From Punica granatum (lineage: Eukaryota; Streptophyta; Magnoliopsida; Myrtales; Lythraceae), in the NCBI RefSeq assembly GCF_007655135.1, contig NC_045133.1, positions 23,657,845 through 23,721,844 on the forward strand: DNA of 64,000 nt. Reading direction: 5' to 3'. Below, piece after piece: positions 34,230 through 46,821 of the stretch (positions are counted from its first letter, which is position 1; each line of letters begins with the position of its first letter). The translations under genes and the position numbers were made by a program. The notes beneath the pieces were generated by a model that saw nothing but the letters and a program-made list of their open reading frames with translations, had not been told where the DNA came from and did no database searches.

Positions 34230-34995
34230 ACTAAGTATGCGTTTGTTTCAATTTAAAATTAAGTACTAAAAATTTAAGTATTTAATGGAATAAGTGCTTA
34301 ATAGAATAAGTCAATCATGTTTGATTATAAAATTGTGAATTGCTTTTAGCATATTTCATTTGTCTGTCATTAATGTCCCAGAACTTTTGCAGTTCAACAT
34401 TTGACCCCCAAATATATAAATTATAATAAAAAAGAAAAGAAAACATGATAAAAAAAAAAGGAATCGATCGTTTTAGATTGAAGATGGGGAGGGGGGCGGT
34501 GGTGGACACCACATTGGTCACCACCTTCACGGGTGACACCGCCGACACCATTAGAGGTCGTCAATGGCGTCGGATGGGCTGCTACGGCCGGCAACAAGCC
34601 ACCGCTGTCGTGAGAGATCCGAAATAATCTCGGCTGTGATGGCTCATCAGCCGGCCACCATAGTGCCAGATCCCATCGCCCAGAATCATAAGTCACCCTT
34701 CCGTTCCCTTTCCCCTCCCTTGTCCCAAAGTCAACTGGACTGATTTGCATACTATGTAAAAGTTGAGGGACACCATTGCAAAAATATTAAAATGGCCCCC
34801 AGCTGAGCGTATAAGCAAAAATCTACTAAATGTCTAAGTAACAATCCACCTAGTTGTTGATTAAGTGCTTTTTTTACTGACTGATAAAGTTAAGTCACTT
34901 TTTATTTTACATTAGCAAATAAGCTAAATGAAATGAAGTGTTGAATGATTTGTTTCAACACTTAATTAGTATTATCAAACACAATCTAAGTTGAA
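34230..34995. mobile_element. Miniature element containing a second inverted-repeat insert
   Basis: Outer parts carry the same AAGTGCTTAA and CAAACACAA words as the element at 2875-3863. Inside, 34340-34420 and the reverse complement of 34720-34830 share AATGTCCC followed by GAACTTTTGCA-like sequence, so another inverted-repeat element sits within. Its core, 34480-34730, is GC-rich with GGCGGTGGTGGACACCAC. Exact insertion boundaries were not resolved. Confidence 0.45.
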
Positions 34996-35021
34996 TCTTT
35001 ACAATGTAGAAAATAGATAAA

Positions 35022-38000
35022 TACTTCTAGCTCGGGACACTAAATAATATCCCGTGGTGAGACACTAATCTCATCCATTAAATATTTCAACGTTTTATCT
35101 TGACAATTTATAATTTACATATTTTGCCCCTTATAATATTGTCATTTAAATGTTTATTTTGCAAATTTGGCCTACAATATTATCAAGTCGATTGATTCAT
35201 CTTATCAGGTGGACCAATCATAATGTGACACGCCATCATCGACTAACCAGTTTAAGAAACCGGTCTATAAATCAAATTAAACTAGTTTATTTTGTGAATT
35301 AAAAAAAAAAAGAGAGAGAGAGAGAGAAGGGGTATATACGACAACCACCCCCTTCCCTTCTTCCCTTCTTCCTCGCTAATGTCGGTTTAGTTTTTTTTTT
35401 CAATTTTATTTTACTTAATTTAAACTTTACAGTTTTTATACAACAATTATAATTATAGACTAAATATTTATTTTACACAAGAAATATTATCTCACAATAT
35501 TCCTTTATTTGATTTGTTTTACAGTTACCTAAATTTTTATTTTTACTTTACAAATATAAGATAAGCAACTATATAATTTCATTTTATATTTTATTTTACA
35601 AAAAATAATTTTATTTCAGATATCTTTTACTTTATATATTTTTTTTTTACAAAACCAAATTTATATTCAACTTTCTTTTTATTTTATAATTTATAAATTT
35701 TTAATTTTTTAATTTTCAACTTTATTAATAATTACTTCATTTTAGATAGTTATTTCTAATTACGGGTTATTTAACAAAAATCAATTACATAAAGAAACAA
35801 ATGATGTTAATACAATCGTATTAATTTATATAGAATATGTTACTATATATTATTTTTCTAATATGTTCGTTTGAGCAAATAATAGTTTTGGATGTTACCA
35901 ATTTTAAAGCGTAAAAGTTTATTTGCTAATAATCATAACAATGTGAACTGTAACATCAAATATATGCATAGCCACAGCACATTGATTATTGCTGGTTCTA
36001 TTTGTATAATTATGACGTGTATGTATCGGCACAATTTTCCAAGAAAATAATATTATCATATCATGTTGCTCGTATAAAAATAAAGTAAAATAATATATAA
36101 AATGGGTAGGATTAGTTTCATAAAAAGAAATTGATGTCAACAAATAGTTCAATGCATTATTCAGTAAAAAAAAAAGAAACAAAATAGTTCAATTCATTTC
36201 GACCAACTGTTATGGCAAGCGTATTTTGTATTGGCTCTAGATAATCATTTTGCTCTGGTAGATCGGATAAGAAATAATCCAACATTTTCATATATTATGT
36301 TAGACCGACATTCCAGAGGATGAAATACCAAATATAAATTGTTCATGCAAAAGTATACAATTATGCAAAATGATTCAGACAATAAATGATGATTTGGCCG
36401 TTGTGGATTAGACTGAATATCGGGGGAGCTTGGTAGTTATTATATAACATGAACATTATAAATTAGTATTTAAATAATTATCAATTAGTTGGGGTTGTTC
36501 ATGTCGTCCATATAGATACATATTCTCCATAAATTAATAAGAACAGGGTTTCTTGTTTGGTGGGGTCCAACAAATAAGTTGGCCCTAGATAATTTTCCTC
36601 ATAAATTACTTGGTACGACCTCATACTTATTTTGGCCTAGGCGAATTAGCTATGCTGGACATTTTTCCTAATTTAATTGACTTAATTATTTATTTTGCTC
36701 CAGTTGATGTGCTTAGAGATATTAATCAGTTATCGAGGATAATCATGTCATTTGATCACGACGACCTAATGAAACCCCAAAGAGACACAATTCTCAACTT
36801 CGTGAAACAACGTAACCACTCTTGTATTCCTCTTCTTTTCATGCTTGCCCAAGCCATTCCATGTTTCCCTTGTCCATAAATGACCATGAAAAATGTAGTT
36901 ATGGGCACACTGAGATATTCCCCCATCTTTCTCCATTCTTATATTAAATTTGCTGCTCGATCCATGTGAGAAAAACAATGAAGTAGGGGATGTTCTACTT
37001 TCAAAGTGTTTGCTACTTTCAAACCTTAAACACATCTGAATGGAAATGGTGTCTTCTTGTTTTGTATTCCCTATTGTTCAAGCAGTGAATAAGAACATAC
37101 AATAAAACTACGATTTTTAAAATTCATCTATTAATAATGAGATATTTTTTTTATACATTAATAAAACTGTTAGTAATGACAGTTTTGATTTATTACAGTG
37201 GGAAAAATAAAACTCATGTTAGTCTATTAATTGGTCCCTGTGCTTATAATAATTGGCTCCAGCTTACATGTATATACTGCATGCAACCACAACTATTTAA
37301 TCCATATTGAACTATTATATTTTTTATGTAGTATAGTTAAACATGTGCATTATTTGATAAAAATTAGGCCAATGTGTGTGTTGTAAAACATTGTGAGTAA
37401 GTTAGAGGTGAGCAATGTTTCTCATAAATTATTTACAATAGCGTTGCTGTTTTCCCGGGCCAATAATGGCTTTGGTGCTGGCCAATCAACTTTGCTCATC
37501 ATTTTCCTCGAGTTCATAAGTCAGTGTTGCAACTGTCCTTGTCAACCCTCACTGGCCGCTCACACTGATTTTGGATAATATGACCTTAATATGTCAATTT
37601 AAATTTTGAAAATTATATATTTATAAAATTGAATTATAACAAGTTATCATTTCATAACTACAATAATGGTAACAAGAAAATTAATTGTAACTGTAATTGT
37701 AATGTATAAAGTAATTGTAAATAAAATAATTATAGAAATAATAATTGTAAATTTAAAAAGTTAAAATAATTGCAAATTTAAAAAGTTAAAATAATTGCAA
37801 ATTATAAAATATTTTCAAATAAAATAACTTTATGAATACAGTAAAATAATTTCAAAAATAATTGTAAATACATAATCATGAAAATAAAGTAATAGCAAAA
37901 CTAGTTAATAATTTATGTAAAATAAATATTATAAAATAATGGTAAGATATTGTAAAAAATATATCTAATAGTAAAATTTTGCTCAAAATTTACAACATAA

Positions 38001-38668
38001 ATATTTTTTAATAGATATTTATTACAAAATAATTATTTTATAAAATAAATGCAAAACATAAAAAAAGAAGGAGAAAACGCAGCAGAACTACTGCGAAGAA
38101 GAAGTGGTTTAAGGGGAGGGAGAGGGTGGTGGCTCCCAGCTTGCGGCGGCACCAAAGGCCATTGGCAACCTCGTCTGGGTGGTTGTGGCTGGCAACCGCA
38201 CTACCACACTTGGATCTCCTCTACTCTCGCTCAAATGGGGGAGATCCGAGTGGTGGTGGCGCAACTGCCGGCCACCAATGCCTAGATGAGGTCGCCAGCG
38301 GCTTCTATTGCCTCTGCTGACCTCATCTTAAGGGGTGGTGGTAGGCGTCGGGAGCCATCAGCCCACCACCCCTTCCCCTTATCTTCTTCGTTCCCTTTTT
38401 AATCTTTTTTTTTGGGTTTTTTTTAAAATTTGCCAGCCTAGTTCATTATTACACTAGGCCAGCTTTTAGGACACATGACTACTTTTCATGAAGACACGTT
38501 GTCAAGTCAAAAAATTTCATGAGTTTTGAATGCGACCCGATTAATTTGTGACATAATTGAAACATTTATAGGTTAAAATGTATTTTTAAAGCTTGAGGGA
38601 CTTACATGTAATAAAAAATCAGCGTCTCACCATGGGATATTATTTAGTTTCACATTCTAGAAATTTTC
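35022..38668. mobile_element. Long-TIR element of 3.6 kb, probably Mutator-like
   Basis: The 12 bp word AAAATAGATAAA occurs at 35010-35021 and 38669-38680. Just inside, the ends are inverted over about 45 bp and share ACTAAATAATATCCC and TGGTGAGAC. The interior is AT-rich except for a GC-rich block at 38090-38390 with GGTGGTGGCTCCC on one side and GGGAGCC near its end. No transposase or known coding domain was found between 35.4 and 38.0 kb, so it is non-autonomous. Confidence 0.55.
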
Positions 38669-38752
38669 AAAATAGATAAAAGAAGAATGAGAAACTGAAA
38701 ATTCAGCCGCTATAGTAATAAACATTCAAATTATATCTCTATATTATTAATA

Positions 38753-39855
38753 TGAGTTTTTCTATTCTAAGCCCTAAAGGCATAGGATAAGCAATCTCAA
38801 ATTACCAATTTTAAACTCCAAATCATTGATGCCAAGATTCTAATCGTTTGTTTACAAAAATAAACTTTACTTTACTTAACTCAACTTTTTCCTCAATTCA
38901 ACAATATAATCATTACTTTTTATATTTTTCTTCAAATTCTCTCTCATATTTTTTCTTATTTATTATTATAATTAATTTTTTAAACTAAATTATCTCAACT
39001 ATTCAATACTTTTTTCTTCTCAACAACACAATCATTACTTTTTTTTATCTTTTTTTCAAATTCTTTCACATATTTTTTTCAACTACTTTTGTCGTCATTT
39101 CCTCAAATAAAATTAAATCAAATTTAACTTCGTTACCAAATGTTATGTTTATATTTTTGTGCCTAAGTTATCCTTATTCTATCTTACCTAATTTCCTTTT
39201 ATCATATAGTCTCTAGCATTTTTAATAGGATTCAAAACATCCATATATAATTTTTCTATCCATATATTGTTTCGCAAAGAGACCAAATATTTTTTAGGAA
39301 ATTATAGATGATCATAACATTTCTTTTCCGTTTGATATTTTAGATGCTAGTACATTTAATAATTTTCTTGGTTTATACGTTTTCTATTGTTTGTTCTATT
39401 ATTTCTTTTTTATGTTGCATATAAATTTATTGCTATTTTTGTTGTTCCTTTTGTTTTTGTTTCACGATTTTTTTCCTGGAAAGTCTTTTTGTGGGGATAT
39501 TACTAGCTAGATGCAATATTGGAGAAAGTAAAACTCTTTTCTGGGAGAACAATGGGCTAGAATATTTTCGTGAAATTCCGAAAGAAAATTTAGGAGGAAA
39601 GAACGCGGATTTGATCTTGTGTGAAGAACAAAAAAATTACGGTAAAACTAGTCATTTGCCAAAGAGATATTCAAGATCTTCCTATTAGTATGCTGGAGAT
39701 TATATATAGTAAAAAAATATTAGGATTAATTAGGTAAGATAGAATAAGGGTAATTTGGGCATAAAAATAAATAATCTTGGCATTAATGATTTGGAATTTA
39801 AAATTGATAGTTTGAGTTTGCTTATCATATTCCGTTAGTGCATAAAAAAAATCCA
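38753..39855. mobile_element. Long-TIR element with a miniature element nested in its left arm
   Basis: The left arm (38753-38845, then 39148-39230) and the reverse complement of 39660-39855 share GGATAAGCAA-like sequence, CAATTTTAAA, AATCATT-ATGCCAAGATT and CTTATTCTATCTTACCTAAT. The left arm is broken by about 300 bp (38848-39147) of Thr/Gln-free, CT-rich miniature-element sequence. A target duplication was not clear. Confidence 0.5.
38848..39147. mobile_element. Miniature inverted-repeat element, AACTCAACT family
   Basis: Ends TAATCGTTTGTTTAC and GTTACCAAATGTTA are roughly inverted. The interior words CAATTCAACAATATAATCAT and TTTTCTTCAAATTCT also occur at 560-770 and 1541-1845. It interrupts the left arm of the surrounding element, so it inserted later. 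Confidence 0.45.
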
Positions 39856-39859
39856 TTAT

Positions 39860-42800
39860 ATCTTAAGTCAGATGTAATACTTTTCGTCTTATTTTCACTT
39901 TTCGATATTACTTATGATTCATTACTCTTGATTGATTATAACTATTAAATTTTGAACAAAGTAGTAATTCCATACCTATTCATCTACCGAAAAAGAAAAC
40001 TTCCTACCTATTCACCCCTTTGTCTCTCTTTTCTCTCCATGTATCTTCCATTTCTATAAATTCTCAACCGTCCGTTTCTTCACCTTTGAAAAAAAAAAAA
40101 GTCCCCTTCTGATAAAAAAAACAAACGGGCCATTCTTCTTTTTGTACTTTTTGGCCGGTTTTTTTCCTTTCTTCCAATTTCTTAAACTTGAATTATCTTT
40201 CTAATACTCTAATAAATTCAAAATTTTAACAAGCAGAAGGTTATGATAATATATCATTAAAATAATTGTATATTTGACGGATGGTATCAAAGGTTTTGTT
40301 AAATCGTATCATCAGATCAAAGAAAGGTGTCAAAGATTTTGCTAAATCGAATGTCAATTTTATGTTTATATTATAATTATTTAATATCTTGTGCATAGCG
40401 CGGGATGCACCACTAGTATACATGTATGCATACATAAATGCGCCCTTTTTTTGTTACAATTAGTCAGCAGCTAATTAATTATAGAAGGGGGGCCATTATC
40501 TTTTTGTTGAGACACAACTTCTTACTTTTGTGCGACACATTTAAGTCATGATCATGAAAAGAAGTTCTATATTATTTTTTCCCTCCTCGATATTATAGCA
40601 CTTTTTTTTTTGGTTGTCTTTTGGGATATGCAAAACTAATATAGCAATTTGAACAGACATGGGAACCTCATTAAGTCAAAATCCTTAATTAAGGGAGAAA
40701 TTAACTAATTTGCCTGACGTACGTAACTTAAATATAATAAATGAGCTCCCATTGCCTGAGACAGTCTTGTTCTTCACACATGAGGAAACCTTCGACTAAG
40801 AATAGAAACTTTATTAGCCGAAGCTGCGGTAGCTTCTTCTTTTGTCTTAATGCATTATTCGATCTTGTTGCTTAGCAAAAATAAAGGGAAAAAAATAAAA
40901 CGAAGTTAGATAATGGTTTATGCTAATCGTTCGCCAGATATCAATTACAACTAATTGATTAGCTCCGGCATTATGATTCTTAAATTTGACATGAAGGGCA
41001 AATACACATTCGATTCCCAGGATCAACTGGGTGCATGTTAACTCGAGATCACAGTACAATATATGCCTCCTGTACCCTTGTCAAATCAACTTTAAGAGGG
41101 CTTATTGAATCAGTGATCGACAATGAGCCTCCCTAATCTTTAGTCAATGCTTAGTGCTTAGCACTGTTATTCCCTATTAATGTGGCGAAATTATCCTTTC
41201 CTTTGTTCCCTTTACTTCCGAAAAGAATCATTTATTGACTCAATTTGGTTAAATTATGACCCTTAAAACCTCATTTCATTCCCTGTTCTCTGCTATATGT
41301 CGAGAAGAAGACATGGGGAAGAATATCTTATCTTACCTAATAAAGCAAATACTTGACAGTTGTGCTACCTTTTTTCTCTTTTAAACATTCAATTAAATGC
41401 TAAGCAGCTGGCCTGGGAGGATTTATCTAGATCCGAAATCTTTTTGATGTGGAGCTCTATATATTCGACTACGTGGAACTTGATTGTTCGTTGCGGAATC
41501 GATTTCACACAGATTACGTGTATTTGGCTATAAAAGATTGAATCGCGCCGATCGCATTGGGTCAGGGAACTTATCTCATGTTTTGTGGCAAGCATGAGCC
41601 CACATAGCTCCAAGAACTTTAAGTATGTGATTCTTACGCCAAGCATTATTGATTGCCTCCTCGGATTCTTGATGATGCATGATTAATTAGCTTTTTAATT
41701 TGGATTATTTTGCTTAATTAAATTAATCAACCATAGATAACATCTATGATTCTTCCTATTTTGACCTAGTCCCAGGAGCCAAATTTTCTACTATTTTATT
41801 CTCTAATTATAATAATGTGGTAAAGCGACCCCCTAAACAAGTTTGAAAACGATGCCAAATTGCTTATCATTATCTCAGAGATGGGTTTACGATAACAAAC
41901 CAACAATCAATAAAGATTTGTGGAACTGCTTGAACCTTTGAATGTTGCATATACCCTTGTTTCAAATGTATATTATTTGAAATATATCTCGTTGATTATT
42001 TAACATACATAAATCTTTTACGATAGGCTAATTTAATCATCCATTCAAAAGTATTTTGATTATTTTTACCTACCGAAAAACGAAATCTACCGCAAAAAAA
42101 GAAAGTATTTTGACTATTTGTGTTTAGTTTCCAATTTCTCACTAATAAGATTTTTTTTGTCAAACCATGGATCTATGAGCTTTAAAATATCTTAAAAACT
42201 TACTAAAACTATAGTCCGATGGTACTCAGATTTATATAAGGAGCTTTAAATTATATAATCGATTCTTGTTGATACATTGCACTAACATCTCTATTTACTT
42301 AACTTGTCTTTATATTATTTTTATTTTTATTTTAAAAATAATAATAAGCTCCCACGTGCAATGCTTGTGGATTTATATCAGTAGAGAAAAATATGGCTCG
42401 CTATATAGTATTGTAGGATGACCCATCACTCATGTCACAAATTTCATACACACCATTTATGTGACATAATAATTAATATGATAGTCTAAAAATGCCTCAC
42501 TTTAATGGACCAAAATAAAGTCAAATTTATAAGAGGAATTCTATGCATTAATTATGGTCCTTTGGCTTCATCATCTCTTTCTTTCCTCTAAGATACTTTT
42601 GGCTGAATTTCTCCGTTCTTCTAATCACTTTGAAACCCTAAGCGAGCCAAAAGGAGTAAGTTTATCAAAAGTTTATATAGTTGAGGGGAGCTTATACTGT
42701 CGAAGAATGTTTTCTAAAGATCAAACACACATTATATTTTTTTAAAACTTCAACAGAAAATGAATACCCCATGTTCTTGTTGTTGCCCCTCTTTTAAGTT

Positions 42801-44040
42801 CATGACATGACACGAACAGCTCATTCTTCATTACAATGATGAAGTCGATGACGATGTGATTGGCAAAGGACAAGGCACCAATAATAGACATCGAGGTATT
42901 TTAACTAGTTGAGGAAACCCAAAAAAAATATTTATTTAATAAATTATGACTTGACAGTATTACATTGGTCGTGTAAGATTTAGCCACGACATCTTGTTAG
43001 AAAATCGTCTAATTCACTCACGAGAGAGTTAGATTATTAAGGCAAACTATCTTAAATTACACGGTAACAACCATTTTTGTTCATTTATCGGGTGCATTCA
43101 GCTGGCACTAGCTGCTGAACTGCAATTATTTCCATGAAGACTATACAAAATTAAGATAATGACATCTCACAACTTTTGGATGAAAACACGAGATATCCTT
43201 AATTTATAATTGGGAAACTAATCCAATTCTTACTAGTGTTAATAGCAAAATATCAATAAAGTTACTTGTATCTAAAATTATAAAATTTGCGAAGTTCATA
43301 ACTTTTGTTATTGAAGATGAAGCCACGTGAATATGCCCGCAATTGCACGTTGGTTTTCTCTCTGTCTGTTTAATTTTCTTTTTGTCTACCTCAAATATCG
43401 TAAAATCACCCTCATTGGATCAGTATATGTTACAAATAACATATAAGAAGTTTGGGTGAAATTTATAATTTTGATCAGTATGTTCAAAATTACTATGGTT
43501 CCATTAATGTTCTATTATGGAACACAAGTTTAGGTTTCTATTATAAAATTTACATTATTTGCATATTTTACCATAGTATTTGTAATCATTTCTATTTTCA
43601 TTTCACAATTTTTGTTTACAATACTATACTACTGTTATCGAATTTTCCCGTCACATGTACTAATCACATTCTTCCACGTTACACATCATCGCCATGTCAC
43701 CAAACTGGACCATAAAAATTGATTTTTAAAGAAAACCTATCTAATATAAGCTGAACACCTTCGCGACACGTCATCGACATGTAAGCGGGCTTTAATTTAT
43801 ATACACGCCATCAACAAGTAAGGGACTCTCAAATTTTATTGTACTTTATATGTGGCCCGATGAATTTGTGACCCAATTGAAAGATTTATGGGCCAAAAAC
43901 ACTAGCGTTCTACCGTGGAATATAAATTGACATTCCATTGTAGAATTTGCAAATTACTATTATGTATTATTATCTCTCCTTCTTTCTCACCATCATTTTC
44001 CCTTTCCAAACTAAAAATCAAAAAACAAAAAAGAATTCGC
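39860..44040. other. Long gene-free AT-rich stretch
   Basis: Apart from the Helitron-like end at 40391-40416, nothing is recognised. 43740-43920 resembles the right end of the 3.6 kb long-TIR element (GACCCAATTGAAAGATTTAT-type words) but no partner end was found. Confidence 0.35.
40391..40416 (+). mobile_element. Possible Helitron 3' end
   Basis: A short hairpin, GTGCAT and ATGCAC around a GC-rich loop, is followed by CACTAG and then T, which matches the hairpin-CTRR rule for Helitron 3' ends. The 5' end was not found. Confidence 0.3.
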
Positions 44041-44052
44041 CCTAATACGATC

Positions 44053-44240
44053 CTTTTTTTTTTTTCGGTATACACCTTGGCATCCGAAAATCTAATGGAC
44101 CTCCGACTAATTTAGTCGAACCGTGTCGATCCATTAAGAGGAAAAACTCTCATAGAGTGGATTTTTTCCATTCACAAGACTCAAACATAAGACCTTACTT
44201 AAGGAGAACAAATGCCGAACCACTTGAACCAACCCACGTT
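44053..44240 (-). repeat. tRNA-derived SINE copy
   Basis: Read on the minus strand it starts with GGGTTGGTTCAAGTGGTTCG, has a GTTTGAGTCTTGTGAATG segment resembling a pol III B box, and ends at an A-rich tail (poly-T at 44053-44064). Related copies lie at 59766, 62524 and 63800. Confidence 0.5.
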
Positions 44241-44460
44241 GGTTAATATGGTCCTTCCTTAACCAATTCTTGTTTTATCAGCTTCAATATTCTTCCAAAT
44301 TTAGTTTTATTTGATTAATTTCATTTTAAACTGAATGATTTTTTCACGATTTTCTTAAATTTAGTTTGAAAAAGAATATAGCCCTAATCTTTTCTTTGGC
44401 CAAGAGGGTCTAATTCGTAAGCAAAATAATATATGTGCACTCCACCGAGAAAAAAAGGTT

Positions 44461-45248
44461 GGGTAAAATGTACCGACCTCCCTTGAGGTTTTGAGAAATA
44501 GTATTCAATCAAATTTGTAGAAAAAATATGCACTTATTTCCATTGACTTATTTGACCATACCATTTTTTTTGGGCGAAAATTCCAATCGGGGCCATAAAA
44601 TGTTTGTAATGCCTAACTTATTTTTTAAAATATTTTAAATTTGTAAAATAAATAAATAAAAATGACAAGAAAACAATTTGAAAGTTTCGAACAAAGCGAG
44701 AAATAAAGAGAGGAAGAGGCGGTGGTAGGCCACTACCAGCACCAACCGCCACCACCTAGGATACATCTTCGTAGGATGCTGGAGATCTCGCCTAGGGTGA
44801 TAAGTGGCTGGAGGCGGGTCATCAGGGAAGGCAACAACACAATACAAAAATTGTATTTGCAGTTAACAATTTCGCATTTTGAATCTCGTAACATCGTCAA
44901 ATGGTTATGCGGCGACGATGGCCCATCATTGGTGAACACCGCTCCAAATAACATGATTGGAGGTCTTTCACTTCTTTCTTCAATCAATTTTTTTAATTTT
45001 TATTTAAAATTAAATAAATTAATTTAAATATAAGGATAGCTTTATGCGAATTTGGTAGCCTTATTCAGTAAAAAGTAAATATATGATCTTAAGAAGAAAA
45101 AAATTCAAAATTTATGGACTTAATTGATATTTTCCTTAAAAAGTGATAGTTTGATCAAAGAGGTCAAATGAGGTTAAATGCATATTTCTTTACAAATAGA
45201 GTTGAGTGCTATTTTCTCGAAGCCCGAGAAGGTTAGTGCATTTTATCC
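44461..45248. mobile_element. Mutator-like element with GC-rich core
   Basis: Ends GGGTAAAATGTACCGACCTC and, inverted, GGATAAAATGCACTAACCTT continue as inverted repeats for more than 100 bp. Flanks AAAAAGGTT (44452-44460) and AAAAAAGTT (45249-45257) agree at 8 of 9 positions. The core at 44710-44960 is GC-rich with GGCGGTGGTAGG and CCGCCACCACC. No transposase. Confidence 0.65.
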
Positions 45249-45259
45249 AAAAAAGTTAT

Positions 45260-45491
45260 GAGCGTGTTTGGATTCAGAATTAAAGTATTTTTGATTTTGA
45301 TCGTGGAAAAGGAGAAATGAGATGTGATTATAAATTTGACTTGGGAAACGTGTGTTTTTGTTGTGTAGTGTGTTGAGTTAAAATTAAAGTTAAAATTTTT
45401 GACTTGAGAAATGTGTGTTTTTGTTGTGCAGTGTGTTGAGTTAAAGTTAAAGTTAAAGTTAAAATTAAGTGTTTGTGAATTCAAACGGGGC
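45260..45491. mobile_element. Tourist-like MITE, copy C, reverse orientation
   Basis: The sequence is the reverse complement of copy B in content. TTAT occurs at 45256-45259 and 45492-45495. It begins 11 bp after a Mutator-like element ends. Confidence 0.6.
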
Positions 45492-46323
45492 TTATATGTC
45501 CAATCAGGAAGCATTATATGTCATTTTATGGTAAAAAAGCCAAGTGACCTTCGTTTATTCACCAAAAGTCACTTCTATGTGAAAGCCGAATGGGGGTTCG
45601 GCTTTGAATCTTCAAATATATGACAACTATATATATTGTATATAGATTCAATATATAATTGTTAAAAGAGTAAAACATTCACACAATCTGCACAACAATA
45701 GTAGATGACGGGGAAAAGAGGGGTTTGGGATGACAGATTTGCGAATCATAAGATATGGTACGTGTACTTAACAGTTGATGAATCGTCCATTGTTAGGAAA
45801 CATCCAATCCAATTCAGACTTCACCCAAAAAAAAAAGAAAAAAAGAAAAAAGAGCAGCTGTACATAAAGTGAAATTGAATTGCATAGAATTGAATTGAAA
45901 AGAAGAAAAAGCAAGAGGAACCCCCAAACCAAATGTGCCATGAATATAATTCTCTATACATCCCTCACCCAAATTACAAACACAGACACATAGACGCTTG
46001 TAAATATATATATATATATATAAATATATTGTATAAGACTACCCGTGACTTCAGTTTATTGATTGGGACTAACTAATCCATCCTAATCGTTGGCTTACCC
46101 AGGCCATAGAGTTCGGTACGTGAGTTTCAAATTGTTACAATATTATAAAGAAAATGTGCCATTGGCAACGCAGTTTGCAGTTACACGCATCATGGCATGG
46201 TTTATATAGGTGCATATATATATATATATATGTATATTTCATATGGTTGGTGCTGTTGTTGTTGATTTTAATAATTGATGGGCTCCCCCACACACGCTTT
46301 AGAGCGCGAGACTCGCGGGCGAT

Positions 46324-46327
<4 letters not shown>

Positions 46328-46366
<39 letters not shown>
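46328..46366 (+). repeat. CT microsatellite
   Basis: About 19 CT units lie beside a short GC-rich patch (46280-46325). Confidence 0.9.
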
Positions 46367-46371
<5 letters not shown>

Positions 46372-46655
46372 AATTTGTGTGAGTGAAAAGAAGAAGAGAT
46401 GTGAGAGGTCTGGCCAGCATAGGGCTGGCTGATCAGTATAATGAGTTAAGTTATTAATAGTGACGGGTGGTGGGGATTGAGGGGTGGTTGTCTCAGTCTC
46501 ACTGATCTCTGCCGGGTCGTGGCAGTGATGAGTGTAGGGTGGGTGGGGGTGATCAGATGGGGGCCGTCGTCGTCCCCCAAAGGTTACATCCTCTCATTCC
46601 TCATCAGCCATCCCCCCCCCAGCCCCACCCTTCCCCTCTCTTCTTTGTCTCTCTT

Positions 46656-46657
<2 letters not shown>

Positions 46658-46692
<35 letters not shown>
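46658..46692 (+). repeat. Poly-C tract of 35 bases
   Basis: An uninterrupted run of 35 C follows a C-rich, CT-rich patch (46600-46657). Homopolymers of this length are rare and prone to sequencing or assembly error, so its length is uncertain. Confidence 0.9.
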
Positions 46693-46694
<2 letters not shown>

Positions 46695-46821
46695 AGCTTT
46701 GCTACTTTTCCTCACGATACATCACATCGTCATTTCATCACCCACATCACGTACATTTGCAATACAGACAACATATATATGTATATATATACAACTGGAA
46801 TTGTATTGTATATAATATTTA

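Noticed and set aside
34315..34750. Gly/Arg-rich open frames on both strands at 34.3-34.75 kb
   Set aside because: They fall in the GC-rich core of an inverted-repeat element and are not conserved in reading frame with any known protein.
41663..41680. miR172-like string GATTCTTGATGATGCAT
   Set aside because: It differs from mature miR172 at several positions and no complementary star strand was seen within about 150 bp to form a precursor hairpin.
43740..43920. Possible right end of another long-TIR element
   Set aside because: It resembles the end of the 35022-38668 element, but no inverted partner or target duplication could be found.
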